Part shown: piece after piece, positions 8,314-14,988 of the stretch | Numbering within the stretch: position 1 is the first letter of the stretch | How the letters are laid out: each line of letters starts with the position of its first letter | Origin: Bacillota bacterium | GTDB lineage: Bacteria; Bacillota_E; JAJZYS01; JAJYTV01 | Reading direction: 5' to 3' | NCBI GenBank assembly: GCA_021845645.1 | Contig: JAJZVM010000072.1 | Coordinates: forward strand, 1-19,721 | Length of the DNA stretch: 19,721 nucleotides | The notes under the pieces: model-generated | What the model was told of the DNA's origin: nothing | What the model saw: only the letters and a program-made list of their open reading frames with translations | Database searches by the model: none | Made by a program: the position numbers and the translations under genes

Positions 8314-9270
8314 GTGCAGGCGCGCAACGACATCGCCTTCGGCCTGCTCTGCGGGCTCGTCGAGGAATCCGAGGGAAGCCTCCATCCGGATGCCGCCCGG
8401 TATTCCGGACAAATGGATGCTTATCGGCATCTCCTCGACCTCGGCGCCATCGGGGCGGGTGATGGTGTCGGATCGAGCATCCTCTGTCCCTGGTGCGGAA
8501 TGGGCGATCTGGAGGGGATTCGCTTCGAGCAAGGAGGCCGCCAGGGGTACTGCACGGACTGCGGCTGGGTGGATCTGGCCAGTGATCAAGTGACACGGCT
8601 CAGGGTGGACATCACGCGCATCGTCCGGTGGCTCGCCTCGGCCCTGGGCCTTGCGGGACGGTATCAACATGAAGAGATGGTTCCGACAGCGCTGTGGCGC
8701 CTGGGCGAGATCGAACATCGACGAAAGCGGCGCACTATCTTCTTCGGTCGGAGGCTGAGCGACCCGGCCTTGACGCCCATCATCGAAGCTCGTTTGCGCA
8801 CCGCCTGCGCACCCGGCTGCGGCGTCCTCATCACCACTACACCCGACGTCGCCCAAGCGATCCAGGCCGCCGGCCATCTCGTCGTTCCGCTGCGTGCCGT
8901 GGCGCATCTCCGCAAGGCCGGCTTCGTCATCGAGAATCTCGACGCATACCTCGACGGTTCCGCCGGGATCGGCGAACGGGATTCGGAAACCTCCCTGCGG
9001 CTCATGCACTCCGGCCGCATCGCACTGATCGACGGAGAGCGGCACGCACTGTCGCCCCAGGTCTACGGCTTTCTTTCGGTACTCGCGCAGGGCGGCGGCG
9101 ATCCCGTCCATAAACGCACCATCGCCGACGCTTTGGAAATCGATGTCGACAAGTGCAAGGGCGCGGACATCTGCAAGCGGCACAAGGCCGTCTACCGCAC
9201 CTTCGTCGCCCACGACAACGACGGTCACTATTGGCTGAAACCCGAATTCGTCAACGACCAAAGGAGGTGA
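8314..9270 (+). CDS. Zinc-ribbon protein with possible winged-helix C-terminus (318 aa)
   Basis: I do not recognise this 318-residue family. A CPWC...CTDC zinc ribbon is clear (C58, C61, C80, C83). The C-terminal part (about 228-310) has the outline of an OmpR-like winged helix: GRIALIDGERHALSPQVYGFLSVLAQ, then PVHKRTIADALEID and a terminal hairpin HYWLKPEF. The middle (about 136-215) alternates strands and helices and contains VLITTTPDVAQAIQAAGHLVVPL. Together these suggest a DNA-binding regulator. The start is GTG 8314, eight bases after the preceding stop and without a good ribosome binding site, so translation is probably coupled. An ATG at residue 34 is an alternative start, but it would lose sequence that reads as normal coding. 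Confidence 0.83.
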   Translation: MQARNDIAFGLLCGLVEESEGSLHPDAARYSGQMDAYRHLLDLGAIGAGDGVGSSILCPWCGMGDLEGIRFEQGGRQGYCTDCGWVDLASDQVTRLRVDITRIVRWLASALGLAGRYQHEEMVPTALWRLGEIEHRRKRRTIFFGRRLSDPALTPIIEARLRTACAPGCGVLITTTPDVAQAIQAAGHLVVPLRAVAHLRKAGFVIENLDAYLDGSAGIGERDSETSLRLMHSGRIALIDGERHALSPQVYGFLSVLAQGGGDPVHKRTIADALEIDVDKCKGADICKRHKAVYRTFVAHDNDGHYWLKPEFVNDQRR

Positions 9271-9335
9271 TGCACCCAACGAAGCGCAATCCTTTCATCC
9301 GGCAGTTCAACTTCGATCTCGATGAGGTGAATGAC

Positions 9336-9560
9336 ATGAGTGGTAAGAACCAGTGGGTCGTCCGCAACGGCGACAAGTGGGGTGTCCGGGGGGAAGGCAA
9401 CGACCGCCTGACCTCCGTACACGATACGCAACAGGAAGCCTTCGAGCGCGCACGCGACATCGCGCGCAACCAGGGCAGCGAGGTGCTCATCCAGGGCGAG
9501 GACGGGAAGATCCGCGAGCGCAACAGCTACGGCAAAGATCCGTTCCCGCCTCCCGGCTGA
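9336..9560 (+). CDS. DUF2188 domain protein
   Basis: This 74-residue protein is almost entirely a DUF2188 domain: NQWVVRNGDKWGVRGEGNDR, SVHDTQQEAFERARDIARNQGSE, VLIQGEDGKIRERNSYGKDPFPP. The family is small and widespread in bacteria, with unknown biochemical function. I chose ATG 9336 because the conserved domain begins right after it and GAGG lies eight bases upstream. The frame is also open from ATG 9270, adding 22 residues (96 aa); a strong AAGGAGGT lies there but only one base before that ATG. It closes the operon that starts at 7082 and is followed by a terminator. Confidence 0.85.
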   Translation: MSGKNQWVVRNGDKWGVRGEGNDRLTSVHDTQQEAFERARDIARNQGSEVLIQGEDGKIRERNSYGKDPFPPPG

Positions 9561-9587
9561 CCACCCCGCATTTCCACCCCCGATAAG

Positions 9588-9617
9588 GGCCCGGAGCCAA
9601 CCACTCCGGGCCTTTTT
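9588..9617 (+). terminator. Intrinsic terminator after the DUF2188 gene
   Basis: Perfect nine-base arms GGCCCGGAG (9588-9596) and CTCCGGGCC (9604-9612) with a seven-base loop are followed by a T-rich tract (9613-9622). It separates the 7082-9560 unit from the replication operon. Confidence 0.93.
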
Positions 9618-9642
9618 CTTTTCCGTCTCTGCGCATGGCCGA

Positions 9643-9693
9643 TTTGCACGATTTGCCCGCCCATCCTGCCCGCTTTGCCCGCCGGTTTGCCCA
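9643..9693 (+). repeat. Five short repeats, TTTGCMCR type
   Basis: TTTGCACG (9643), TTTGCCCG (9652), CCTGCCCG (9665), TTTGCCCG (9674) and TTTGCCCA (9686) recur at steps of 9-13 bases, about one helical turn. They lie between the terminator and the first gene of the replication operon. The arrangement resembles iterons or a multi-site operator. Confidence 0.5.
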
Positions 9694-9749
9694 CCCCCTG
9701 AAACCCAGAATGACCTCACGTTTCCGCAACAACCCGTAAGGAGCGAATC

Positions 9750-9962
9750 GTGAGTATCAAACACCTCAACCAACGCCAACTGGCCGACCGTTGGGGCGTC
9801 AGCGAAGCCACCTTGGAACGCTGGCGCTCCGAAGGAATCGGGCCGGTCTTTCTCAAGATCCAGGGGCGCGTGCTCTACCGTGTCGAGGACGTCGAGTCCT
9901 ACGAGGCGGAGTGCCTGCGCAAGAGCACCTCCGAGCGCGTCGGCGCGGGAGGTGTGGCATGA
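9750..9962 (+). CDS. Small HTH DNA-binding protein (MerR/excisionase-like)
   Basis: This 70-residue protein has a helix-turn-helix of the HTH_17/excisionase type: LNQRQLADRWGVSEATLERWRSEGIGPVFLKIQGRVLYRVEDVESYE (residues 6-52), including the wing strand and the final helix. Such proteins serve as excisionases or phage regulators. GTG 9750 is preceded by TAAGGAG at six-base spacing. The next gene's ATG overlaps its stop. As the first gene of the replication operon, just after the repeat cluster, it may bind that cluster; this is a positional inference. Confidence 0.83.
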   Translation: MSIKHLNQRQLADRWGVSEATLERWRSEGIGPVFLKIQGRVLYRVEDVESYEAECLRKSTSERVGAGGVA

Positions 9963-10429
9963 GCCGCCTCACCCCCGACCAGGTTCTCGCCACGCCGGCC
10001 GGCGAGCTCGCCGCGCTGCAAAGCGAGGCGCTGTTCCAGCTCAAGAACGATGCCGCCGATCTGCTCTCGGCCGCCAAGGCCATCGTCGAGCACCTCGAAC
10101 GCGCGCTGGATATGAAGTACGCCGACCGCGCCCATGCCCTGCGCATGGCCGCCGGTAAGGACACCGGCGTCGTGCATTTCGACGACGGCCGCGTGCGCGT
10201 CACCGCCGACCTTCCCAAGCGGGTCGAGTGGGATCAGAAGCGGCTCGCCGAGATCGTGCGCCGTATCGCTGAGGGCGGCGAGGACCCGGCCGAGTACGTC
10301 GAGACCGCCTACCGCGTCTCCGAGACCAAGTTCAACGCCTGGCCCGAATCGCTGAAGAGCGCCTTCGCCCCCGCCCGCACGCTCAAGACCGGCAAGCCCG
10401 GATTCCGTCTCGCCCTGCTGGAGGAGTGA
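9959..10429 (+). CDS. Phage-type hypothetical protein (156 aa)
   Basis: I do not recognise a named family. The 156-residue protein begins with a long helical region (QVLATPAGELAALQSEALFQLKNDAADLLSAAKAIVEHLERAL, about 9-51). A segment typical of phage early proteins follows: VRVTADLPKRVEWDQKRLAEIVRRIAEGGEDPAEYVETAYRVSETKFNAWPESLKSAF. The first part could form a coiled coil. ATG 9959 overlaps the HTH-gene stop by four bases and has GGGAGG upstream. The stop adjoins the next gene. Its place at the head of a replication and recombination operon suggests a replication accessory role, but no activity can be read from the sequence. Confidence 0.8.
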   Translation: MSRLTPDQVLATPAGELAALQSEALFQLKNDAADLLSAAKAIVEHLERALDMKYADRAHALRMAAGKDTGVVHFDDGRVRVTADLPKRVEWDQKRLAEIVRRIAEGGEDPAEYVETAYRVSETKFNAWPESLKSAFAPARTLKTGKPGFRLALLEE

Positions 10430-10434
10430 CCGTC

Positions 10435-10716
10435 ATGTTCAAGAACCGCACTTTGCTCGACAAGCTGAAAAAGCAGCACCCCTATCTGCTGGAGTCCCTG
10501 CCGGAACGGATCGGGACGAATGGCGCCGACGTGGCCATCGAAGATGCCACCTTGGACCAGATCGCCTTCGCCGTCATCGCCCTGGAAAGTGAAGTCCGGC
10601 CCATCAGCCGCCGCATGAATGCCCTGCGCGAACTCTACGACCTCGCCCGCAAGCGCGGCGCACTCGGCGCGTACCGCATCGAGCAGGCCTTCTCCGACAA
10701 GGAGGGCCGCGCATGA
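10435..10716 (+). CDS. Small phage-type hypothetical protein (93 aa)
   Basis: This 93-residue protein is unrecognised. It is mostly helical, with a basic start (FKNRTLLDKLKKQHPYLLESLPERIG) and a long helix (QIAFAVIALESEVRPISRRMNALRELYDLARKRGAL). No motif suggests a function. I prefer ATG 10435, which has GAGGAG at eight-base spacing; a GTG at 10426 overlapping the previous stop would add three residues. Its own stop overlaps the ATPase start by four bases, so it is translated as part of the operon. Confidence 0.75.
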   Translation: MFKNRTLLDKLKKQHPYLLESLPERIGTNGADVAIEDATLDQIAFAVIALESEVRPISRRMNALRELYDLARKRGALGAYRIEQAFSDKEGRA

Positions 10717-11570
10717 ACCTTCCCATCATCTCCGCCGACCAGCGCCTGGCCGAGAAGCGCGGCGTCAAGGGCGTGCTGGTCGGCAAGAGCGGCATCGGCA
10801 AGACCTCGCAGCTCTGGACGCTGGCGCCCGAGGCCACCCTGTTCTTCGACCTCGAGGCGGGCGATCTCGCCGTCGAAGGATGGGCCGGCGACACGATCCG
10901 GCCGCGCACCTGGCAGGAATGCCGCGACTTCGCGGTGTACATCGGCGGGCCGAACCCGGCGCTGCGCGACGACCAGCCGTTCAGCCAGGCGCACTTCGAC
11001 GCCGTCTGCGCCCGCTTCGGCGACCCCAGCGTGCTCGACAAGTACGAGACCGTGTTCGTCGACTCGATCACCGTCGCCGGGCGTCTGTGTCTGCAGTGGT
11101 GCAAGGGCCAACCGCAGGCCTACTCCGAGAAGACCGGCAAGCCCGACCTTCGCGGGGCCTACGGCCTGATGGGCCAGGAGATGATCGCCTGGCTCACCCA
11201 CCTGCAGCACACGCGCGGCAAGAACGTGTGGTTCGTCGGCATCCTCGACGAGCGACTCGACGACTTCAATCGCCGCGTCTTCCAACTGCAGATCGACGGT
11301 TCCAAGACCGGGCTCGAGCTGCCGGGCATCGTCGACGAGGTGGTGACGCTGGCCGAGCTCAAGGCCGACGACGGCACCGCCTACCGCGCCTTCGTCTGCC
11401 ACACGCTCAATCCCTGGGGCTACCCCGCCAAGGACCGCTCCGGCCGCCTGGACCAGATCGAGGAGCCGCATCTTGGCCGGCTGATGGCCAAGATCGCCGG
11501 CCCCGCGCGACCCGCCCTCGAACGCCTCGACTTCGCGCGCCCCGCGCCTTCCGAACCCGTACAGCAATAA
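10713..11570 (+). CDS. Phage P-loop ATPase (AAA_24/RecA-like nucleotide-binding protein)
   Basis: This 285-residue protein has Walker A GKSGIGKTS (24-32), a second strand FFDLEAGDLAV and Walker B TVFVDSIT (D117). These fit the AAA_24-type phage nucleotide-binding proteins, related to RecA-like recombination ATPases. A C-terminal part (ELPGIVDEVVTL, YRAFVCHTLNPWGYPAKDRSGRLDQIEEPHLGRL) matches phage members of the group. In phages such ATPases are encoded beside DUF669-like and nuclease genes and act in homologous recombination or replication, as here. ATG 10713 overlaps the preceding stop by four bases. Confidence 0.86.
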   Translation: MNLPIISADQRLAEKRGVKGVLVGKSGIGKTSQLWTLAPEATLFFDLEAGDLAVEGWAGDTIRPRTWQECRDFAVYIGGPNPALRDDQPFSQAHFDAVCARFGDPSVLDKYETVFVDSITVAGRLCLQWCKGQPQAYSEKTGKPDLRGAYGLMGQEMIAWLTHLQHTRGKNVWFVGILDERLDDFNRRVFQLQIDGSKTGLELPGIVDEVVTLAELKADDGTAYRAFVCHTLNPWGYPAKDRSGRLDQIEEPHLGRLMAKIAGPARPALERLDFARPAPSEPVQQ

Positions 11571-11582
11571 GGAGCTATGACC

Positions 11583-12179
11583 ATGAGCTATTTCGATTTC
11601 AACGATGCCAACGAGCAGTCTTCGTTCGACCTGATCCCCAAGGGCACGCTGGTGCGCGTGCGCATGACCATCCGCCCCGGCGGCTTCGACGATGCGAGCC
11701 AGGGCTGGACCGGCGGCTACGCCACCCGCAACGACAACACCGGTTCGGTGTACCTCAACTGCGAGTTCGTCGTGATGGAGGGCGAGTACGCCCGCCGCAA
11801 GCTGTGGTCGCTGATCGGCCTCCATAGCCCCAAGGGCCCCGAGTGGGCCAATATGGGCCGCGCCTTCGTCAAGGCGATCCTGAACTCCGCGCGCGGTGTC
11901 CATCCGGGCGACGCCAGTCCCCAGGCCCAGAACGCCCGGCGCATCGCCGGGTTCGCCGACCTCGACGGCATCGAGTTCCTCGGCAAGGTCGACTGGGAGA
12001 AGGACCAGAACGGCCAGGACAAGGCTGTCATCAAGCAGGCGATCCAGCCCGACCACAAGGACTACGCCGCGCTGATGGGCAACGCGCGCCCGTCCGCCCC
12101 GGCGCCCGCGACGCCGAACGCCTATGCCCAGGCCACCGGTCGCGCTCCGGTCACGGGCCGTCCGAGCTGGGCGCAGTAA
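11583..12179 (+). CDS. DUF669-like phage protein, probable ssDNA-binding
   Basis: This 198-residue protein resembles DUF669-type phage proteins that are encoded next to AAA_24 ATPases. It has an N-terminal FDFNDANEQSSFDLIPKGTLVRVRMTI, a beta-rich central part (SVYLNCEFVVMEGEYARRKLWSLIGL), the helix WANMGRAFVKAILNSARG, and an EFLGKVDWEKD strand. The C-terminus is a low-complexity Ala/Pro-rich tail (SAPAPATPNAYAQATGRAP), like the flexible tails of single-strand binding proteins. DNA binding is inferred from this shape and context. Of two close ATGs I chose 11583, which lies eight bases after AAGGAG; 11577 is only two bases from it. Confidence 0.75.
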   Translation: MSYFDFNDANEQSSFDLIPKGTLVRVRMTIRPGGFDDASQGWTGGYATRNDNTGSVYLNCEFVVMEGEYARRKLWSLIGLHSPKGPEWANMGRAFVKAILNSARGVHPGDASPQAQNARRIAGFADLDGIEFLGKVDWEKDQNGQDKAVIKQAIQPDHKDYAALMGNARPSAPAPATPNAYAQATGRAPVTGRPSWAQ

Positions 12180-12192
12180 GGGGGCTACCGTC

Positions 12193-13869
12193 ATGATGCT
12201 TCGTCCCCGCCAGGCCCTGCTGGTGGAGCGCTCGCTCGCGGCGCTGCGCCAGCACGGTGACACCCTGGCCATCGGTCCCACCGGTTCGGGCAAGACCATC
12301 ATGCTGTCGGCGGTCGCCGGCGGCGTGCTGGAGGAGCCCGACGCGAAGGCCTGCATCCTCGCCCACCGCGACGAGCTCACCGCCCAGAACCGGGAGAAGT
12401 TCGGCCGGGTCAATCCGGGCGTCGCGACCTCGGTGTTCGATGCCAAGGAGAAGTCCTGGGCCGGGCGCGCCACCTTCGCGATGGTGCAGACGCTCTCACG
12501 CGACGCGCATCTCGACGCGATGCCCACGCTCGATCTGTTGGTGGTCGATGAGGCGCATCACGCCGCCTCACCGTCCTACCGGCGCGTGATCGATCGCGTG
12601 CTGTCGCGCAACCCCCGCGCGCTGATCTTCGGCGCCACGGCCACGCCCGCGCGCAGCGACGGCAAGGGGCTGCGCGAAGTGTTCAGCAACGTCGCCGACC
12701 AGATCACCTTGGGCGAGCTCATCGCCTCAGGCCATCTGGTTCCGCCGCGCACCTTCGTCATCGACGTCGGCGCGCAGTCTGCGCTCGCCCAGGTGCGCCG
12801 CACCGCCACCGACTTCGACATGACCGAGGTGGAGGCGATCCTCAACAGGACGCCCATCACCGACGCGGTGATCCGTCACTGGCGTGAGAAGGCCGGCGAC
12901 CGCAAGACCATCGTGTTCTGCTCGACCGTGGCGCACGCGCAATGCGTGGCCGACGCCTTCGTCGCCGCCGGCATCCGCGCCGTGCTGATCCACGGCGAGT
13001 TGTCGGACGCCGAGCGCAAGGTGCGCCTCGCCGAATACGAGACCGGCGAGGCGCAGGTCGTCGTCAACGTGGCGGTGCTGACCGAGGGTTACGACTACAC
13101 GCCCACCTCCTGCGTGGTGCTGCTGCGCCCGAGTTCGCACAAGTCGACGCTCACCCAGATGATCGGGCGGGGGCTGCGCACCGTCGATCCGGCCGAGCAT
13201 CCCGGCGTCGTCAAGACCGACTGCATCGTCCTCGACTTCGGCACCGCGACCCTCATGCACGGCTCGCTGGAGCAGGAGGCCAACCTGGACGGCCACCAGC
13301 ACCAGGGGCAGGCGCCCACCAAGGAGTGCCCCTCCTGCGAGGCGACGGTGCCGCTCGGCTGCCGCGAATGCCCACTGTGCGGCTTCGAGTGGACCATTGA
13401 TCCGGCCGAGCAGGCGGAAGCCATGGACGACTTCGTCATGACGGAGATCGACCTGCTCAAGCGCTCCAACTTCCGCTGGTGCGATCTCTTCGGCTGCGAC
13501 GATGCCTTGATGGCCACCGGCCTCCAAGCCTGGGGCGGGATCTTCTTCCTCAACGGTCGCTGGCACGCGGTCGGCGGCGGCCGGAGTCTTCCGCCCCGTC
13601 TGCTGGCGGTCGGCGACCGCAGCGTCTGCATGGCCAAGGCGGACGACTGGCTCAACGACAACGAGTCCCTCGACACCGCCCACAAGACCCGCCGCTGGCT
13701 CAACGAACCGCCCACCGAGAAGCAGCTGCGCTACCTGCCGCAGGCCATGCGCGCCGACTTCGGGCTCACCCGCTACCAGGCCTCGGCGCTGCTCGCGTTC
13801 CAGTTCAACAAGTCGTCGATCCATCGCCTTGTGCTGGCAGCCAACGACGAACACCGGAGGGCGGCGTGA
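12193..13869 (+). CDS. SF2 DEAD/DEAH-box helicase with zinc ribbon
   Basis: This 558-residue superfamily 2 helicase has motif I GPTGSGKT (28-35), motif Ia ILAHRDELTAQ, motif II VVDEAHHA (D119-H122), motif III GATATP (147-152) and motif VI QMIGRGLRT (322-330). A four-cysteine zinc ribbon follows (C379/C382, C393/C396). The C-terminal 150 residues are not recognised, except for a final part resembling phage helicase tails (PTEKQLRYLPQAM). It probably unwinds or remodels DNA during phage replication or recombination. Two ATGs stand together at 12193 and 12196 after a purine-rich AAGGGGG. Its stop overlaps the next GTG start. Confidence 0.93.
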   Translation: MMLRPRQALLVERSLAALRQHGDTLAIGPTGSGKTIMLSAVAGGVLEEPDAKACILAHRDELTAQNREKFGRVNPGVATSVFDAKEKSWAGRATFAMVQTLSRDAHLDAMPTLDLLVVDEAHHAASPSYRRVIDRVLSRNPRALIFGATATPARSDGKGLREVFSNVADQITLGELIASGHLVPPRTFVIDVGAQSALAQVRRTATDFDMTEVEAILNRTPITDAVIRHWREKAGDRKTIVFCSTVAHAQCVADAFVAAGIRAVLIHGELSDAERKVRLAEYETGEAQVVVNVAVLTEGYDYTPTSCVVLLRPSSHKSTLTQMIGRGLRTVDPAEHPGVVKTDCIVLDFGTATLMHGSLEQEANLDGHQHQGQAPTKECPSCEATVPLGCRECPLCGFEWTIDPAEQAEAMDDFVMTEIDLLKRSNFRWCDLFGCDDALMATGLQAWGGIFFLNGRWHAVGGGRSLPPRLLAVGDRSVCMAKADDWLNDNESLDTAHKTRRWLNEPPTEKQLRYLPQAMRADFGLTRYQASALLAFQFNKSSIHRLVLAANDEHRRAA

Positions 13870-14222
13870 TATGCGCGATCTGCGGACGAGAGGGACGCGG
13901 CTTCTGCTGGCTGTCGCCGAGGAACGGCTCGCGTGCGCCGGACGGCAAGCGCCTGTTCAAGCGCTTCTGCTCCATGCGCTGCCAGGACATTCATCTGCAA
14001 CGACTGAAGGCGGGAGGCGGTGTCGTGATCGATCCCACCCATAACGAGAAGGCCGCGATGGAGGCGGTCCTGCCCTCGCTCGGCGAGTACGTGGCGTCCA
14101 TCGGCATGGACCGGTCGCTCGCGAGCTACACCCGGGAAGAGGTCCTGCAACTGGTCGATGTGGTGCTCACCGCCTACTTCGACAACCTGCGGGAGCGCAC
14201 GCCCGACGATGTGCCGTTTTGA
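13866..14222 (+). CDS. DUF6511 family phage protein (zinc-binding)
   Basis: The protein has 118 residues. The N-terminus is a compact zinc-binding unit with C3, C6, C14, C35 and C39 (ICAIC, GRGFCW, RFCSMRCQD). The rest matches the phage DUF6511 pattern: VIDPTHNEKAAMEAVLPSLGEYVASIGMDRSL and SYTREEVLQLVDVVLTAYFDNL. The function is unknown. The start is GTG 13866, overlapping the helicase TGA and placed five bases after GGAGG; there is no in-frame ATG before the cysteines. It is conserved in replication regions of proteobacterial phages, so a role in that process is a reasonable guess. Confidence 0.8.
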   Translation: MICAICGREGRGFCWLSPRNGSRAPDGKRLFKRFCSMRCQDIHLQRLKAGGGVVIDPTHNEKAAMEAVLPSLGEYVASIGMDRSLASYTREEVLQLVDVVLTAYFDNLRERTPDDVPF

Positions 14223-14232
14223 GGAGGCGGTG

Positions 14233-14988
14233 ATGCTCGATTACAACCACCGCCCCAGGTTCCACGAGCGCGTCAACGCTGTCATCGACGAAGCGCTGGC
14301 GCGTGAACGGGCAGCACAGGTATCTCGGACCTACCTCGGTGCCTCCCGGCTCGGCGTGGCCTGCGAGCGCGCCCTGCAGTACGAGTACGCCCAGGCCGCG
14401 GTCGATCCGGGGCGCGAGCTGCCCGGGCGGGTGTTGCGGGTGTTCGAGGTCGGCCATGCCCTGGAGGATCTGGCGATCCGCTGGCTGCGCCTCGCCGGCT
14501 TCGAGCTCTACACCCGCAGGGCCGATGGGGAGCAGTTCGGTTTCTCCGTCGCCGGCGGACGCATCCAGGGGCACGTCGACGGCATCCTGGCTGCGGGCCC
14601 TGCCGACATCGAGCTTGCTTATCCCGCGCTGTGGGAGTGCAAGACGATGAATGACAAGTCCTGGAGCGAGACCGTCAAGCAGGGCGTGACACGTGCCAAG
14701 CCGATCTATGCCGCGCAGATTGCCGTCTACCAGGCCTACATGGAAGGCGCCGTGCCGGGCATCGCGAGCAATCCCGCGCTGTTCACCGCCATCAACAAGG
14801 ACAGCGAGGAGATCTGGTTCGAGCGCGTACCCTTCGACGGCGGGCTCGCGCAGCGCATGTCGGACCGGGCCGTGCGCGTCATCACCGCCACCGAGGCGGG
14901 CGAGCTGCTGCCCCGACACGCCACTACGCCGACCCATGTCACATGCAAGTCGTGCCCTTGGCAGGACCGGTGTTGGGGGTCGGCTTGA
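14233..14988 (+). CDS. PD-(D/E)XK nuclease with probable Fe-S cluster (Cas4/RecB-like)
   Basis: This 251-residue RecB/Cas4-type nuclease shows the active-site pattern: H75 in the FEVGHALED helix, D116 in GHVDGI, E135 and K137 in WECKTMN, and the AQIAVYQAYM motif (Q162-x3-Y166). One cysteine near the start (C44, VACER) and three near the end (C238, C241, C247 in CKSCPWQDRC) match the four-cysteine iron-sulphur cluster of Cas4 and AddB. Such enzymes are exonucleases that process DNA ends. With the neighbouring ATPase and DUF669-like genes it probably forms the element's recombination module. ATG 14233 has GAGGAGG five bases upstream. Confidence 0.88.
   Translation: MLDYNHRPRFHERVNAVIDEALARERAAQVSRTYLGASRLGVACERALQYEYAQAAVDPGRELPGRVLRVFEVGHALEDLAIRWLRLAGFELYTRRADGEQFGFSVAGGRIQGHVDGILAAGPADIELAYPALWECKTMNDKSWSETVKQGVTRAKPIYAAQIAVYQAYMEGAVPGIASNPALFTAINKDSEEIWFERVPFDGGLAQRMSDRAVRVITATEAGELLPRHATTPTHVTCKSCPWQDRCWGSA

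Noticed and set aside
6884..8596. Long minus-strand upstream extension of the repressor frame (to 679 codons)
   Set aside because: It is the antisense of the 407-aa gene and crosses the operator region; the repressor has a good ribosome binding site at 6883.
10635..12527. 630-codon minus-strand frame
   Set aside because: It runs antisense through several genes with clear motifs and start signals; long antisense frames are expected in high-GC DNA.
12727..13854. 375-codon minus-strand frame
   Set aside because: Antisense shadow of the SF2 helicase, whose motifs are intact on the plus strand.
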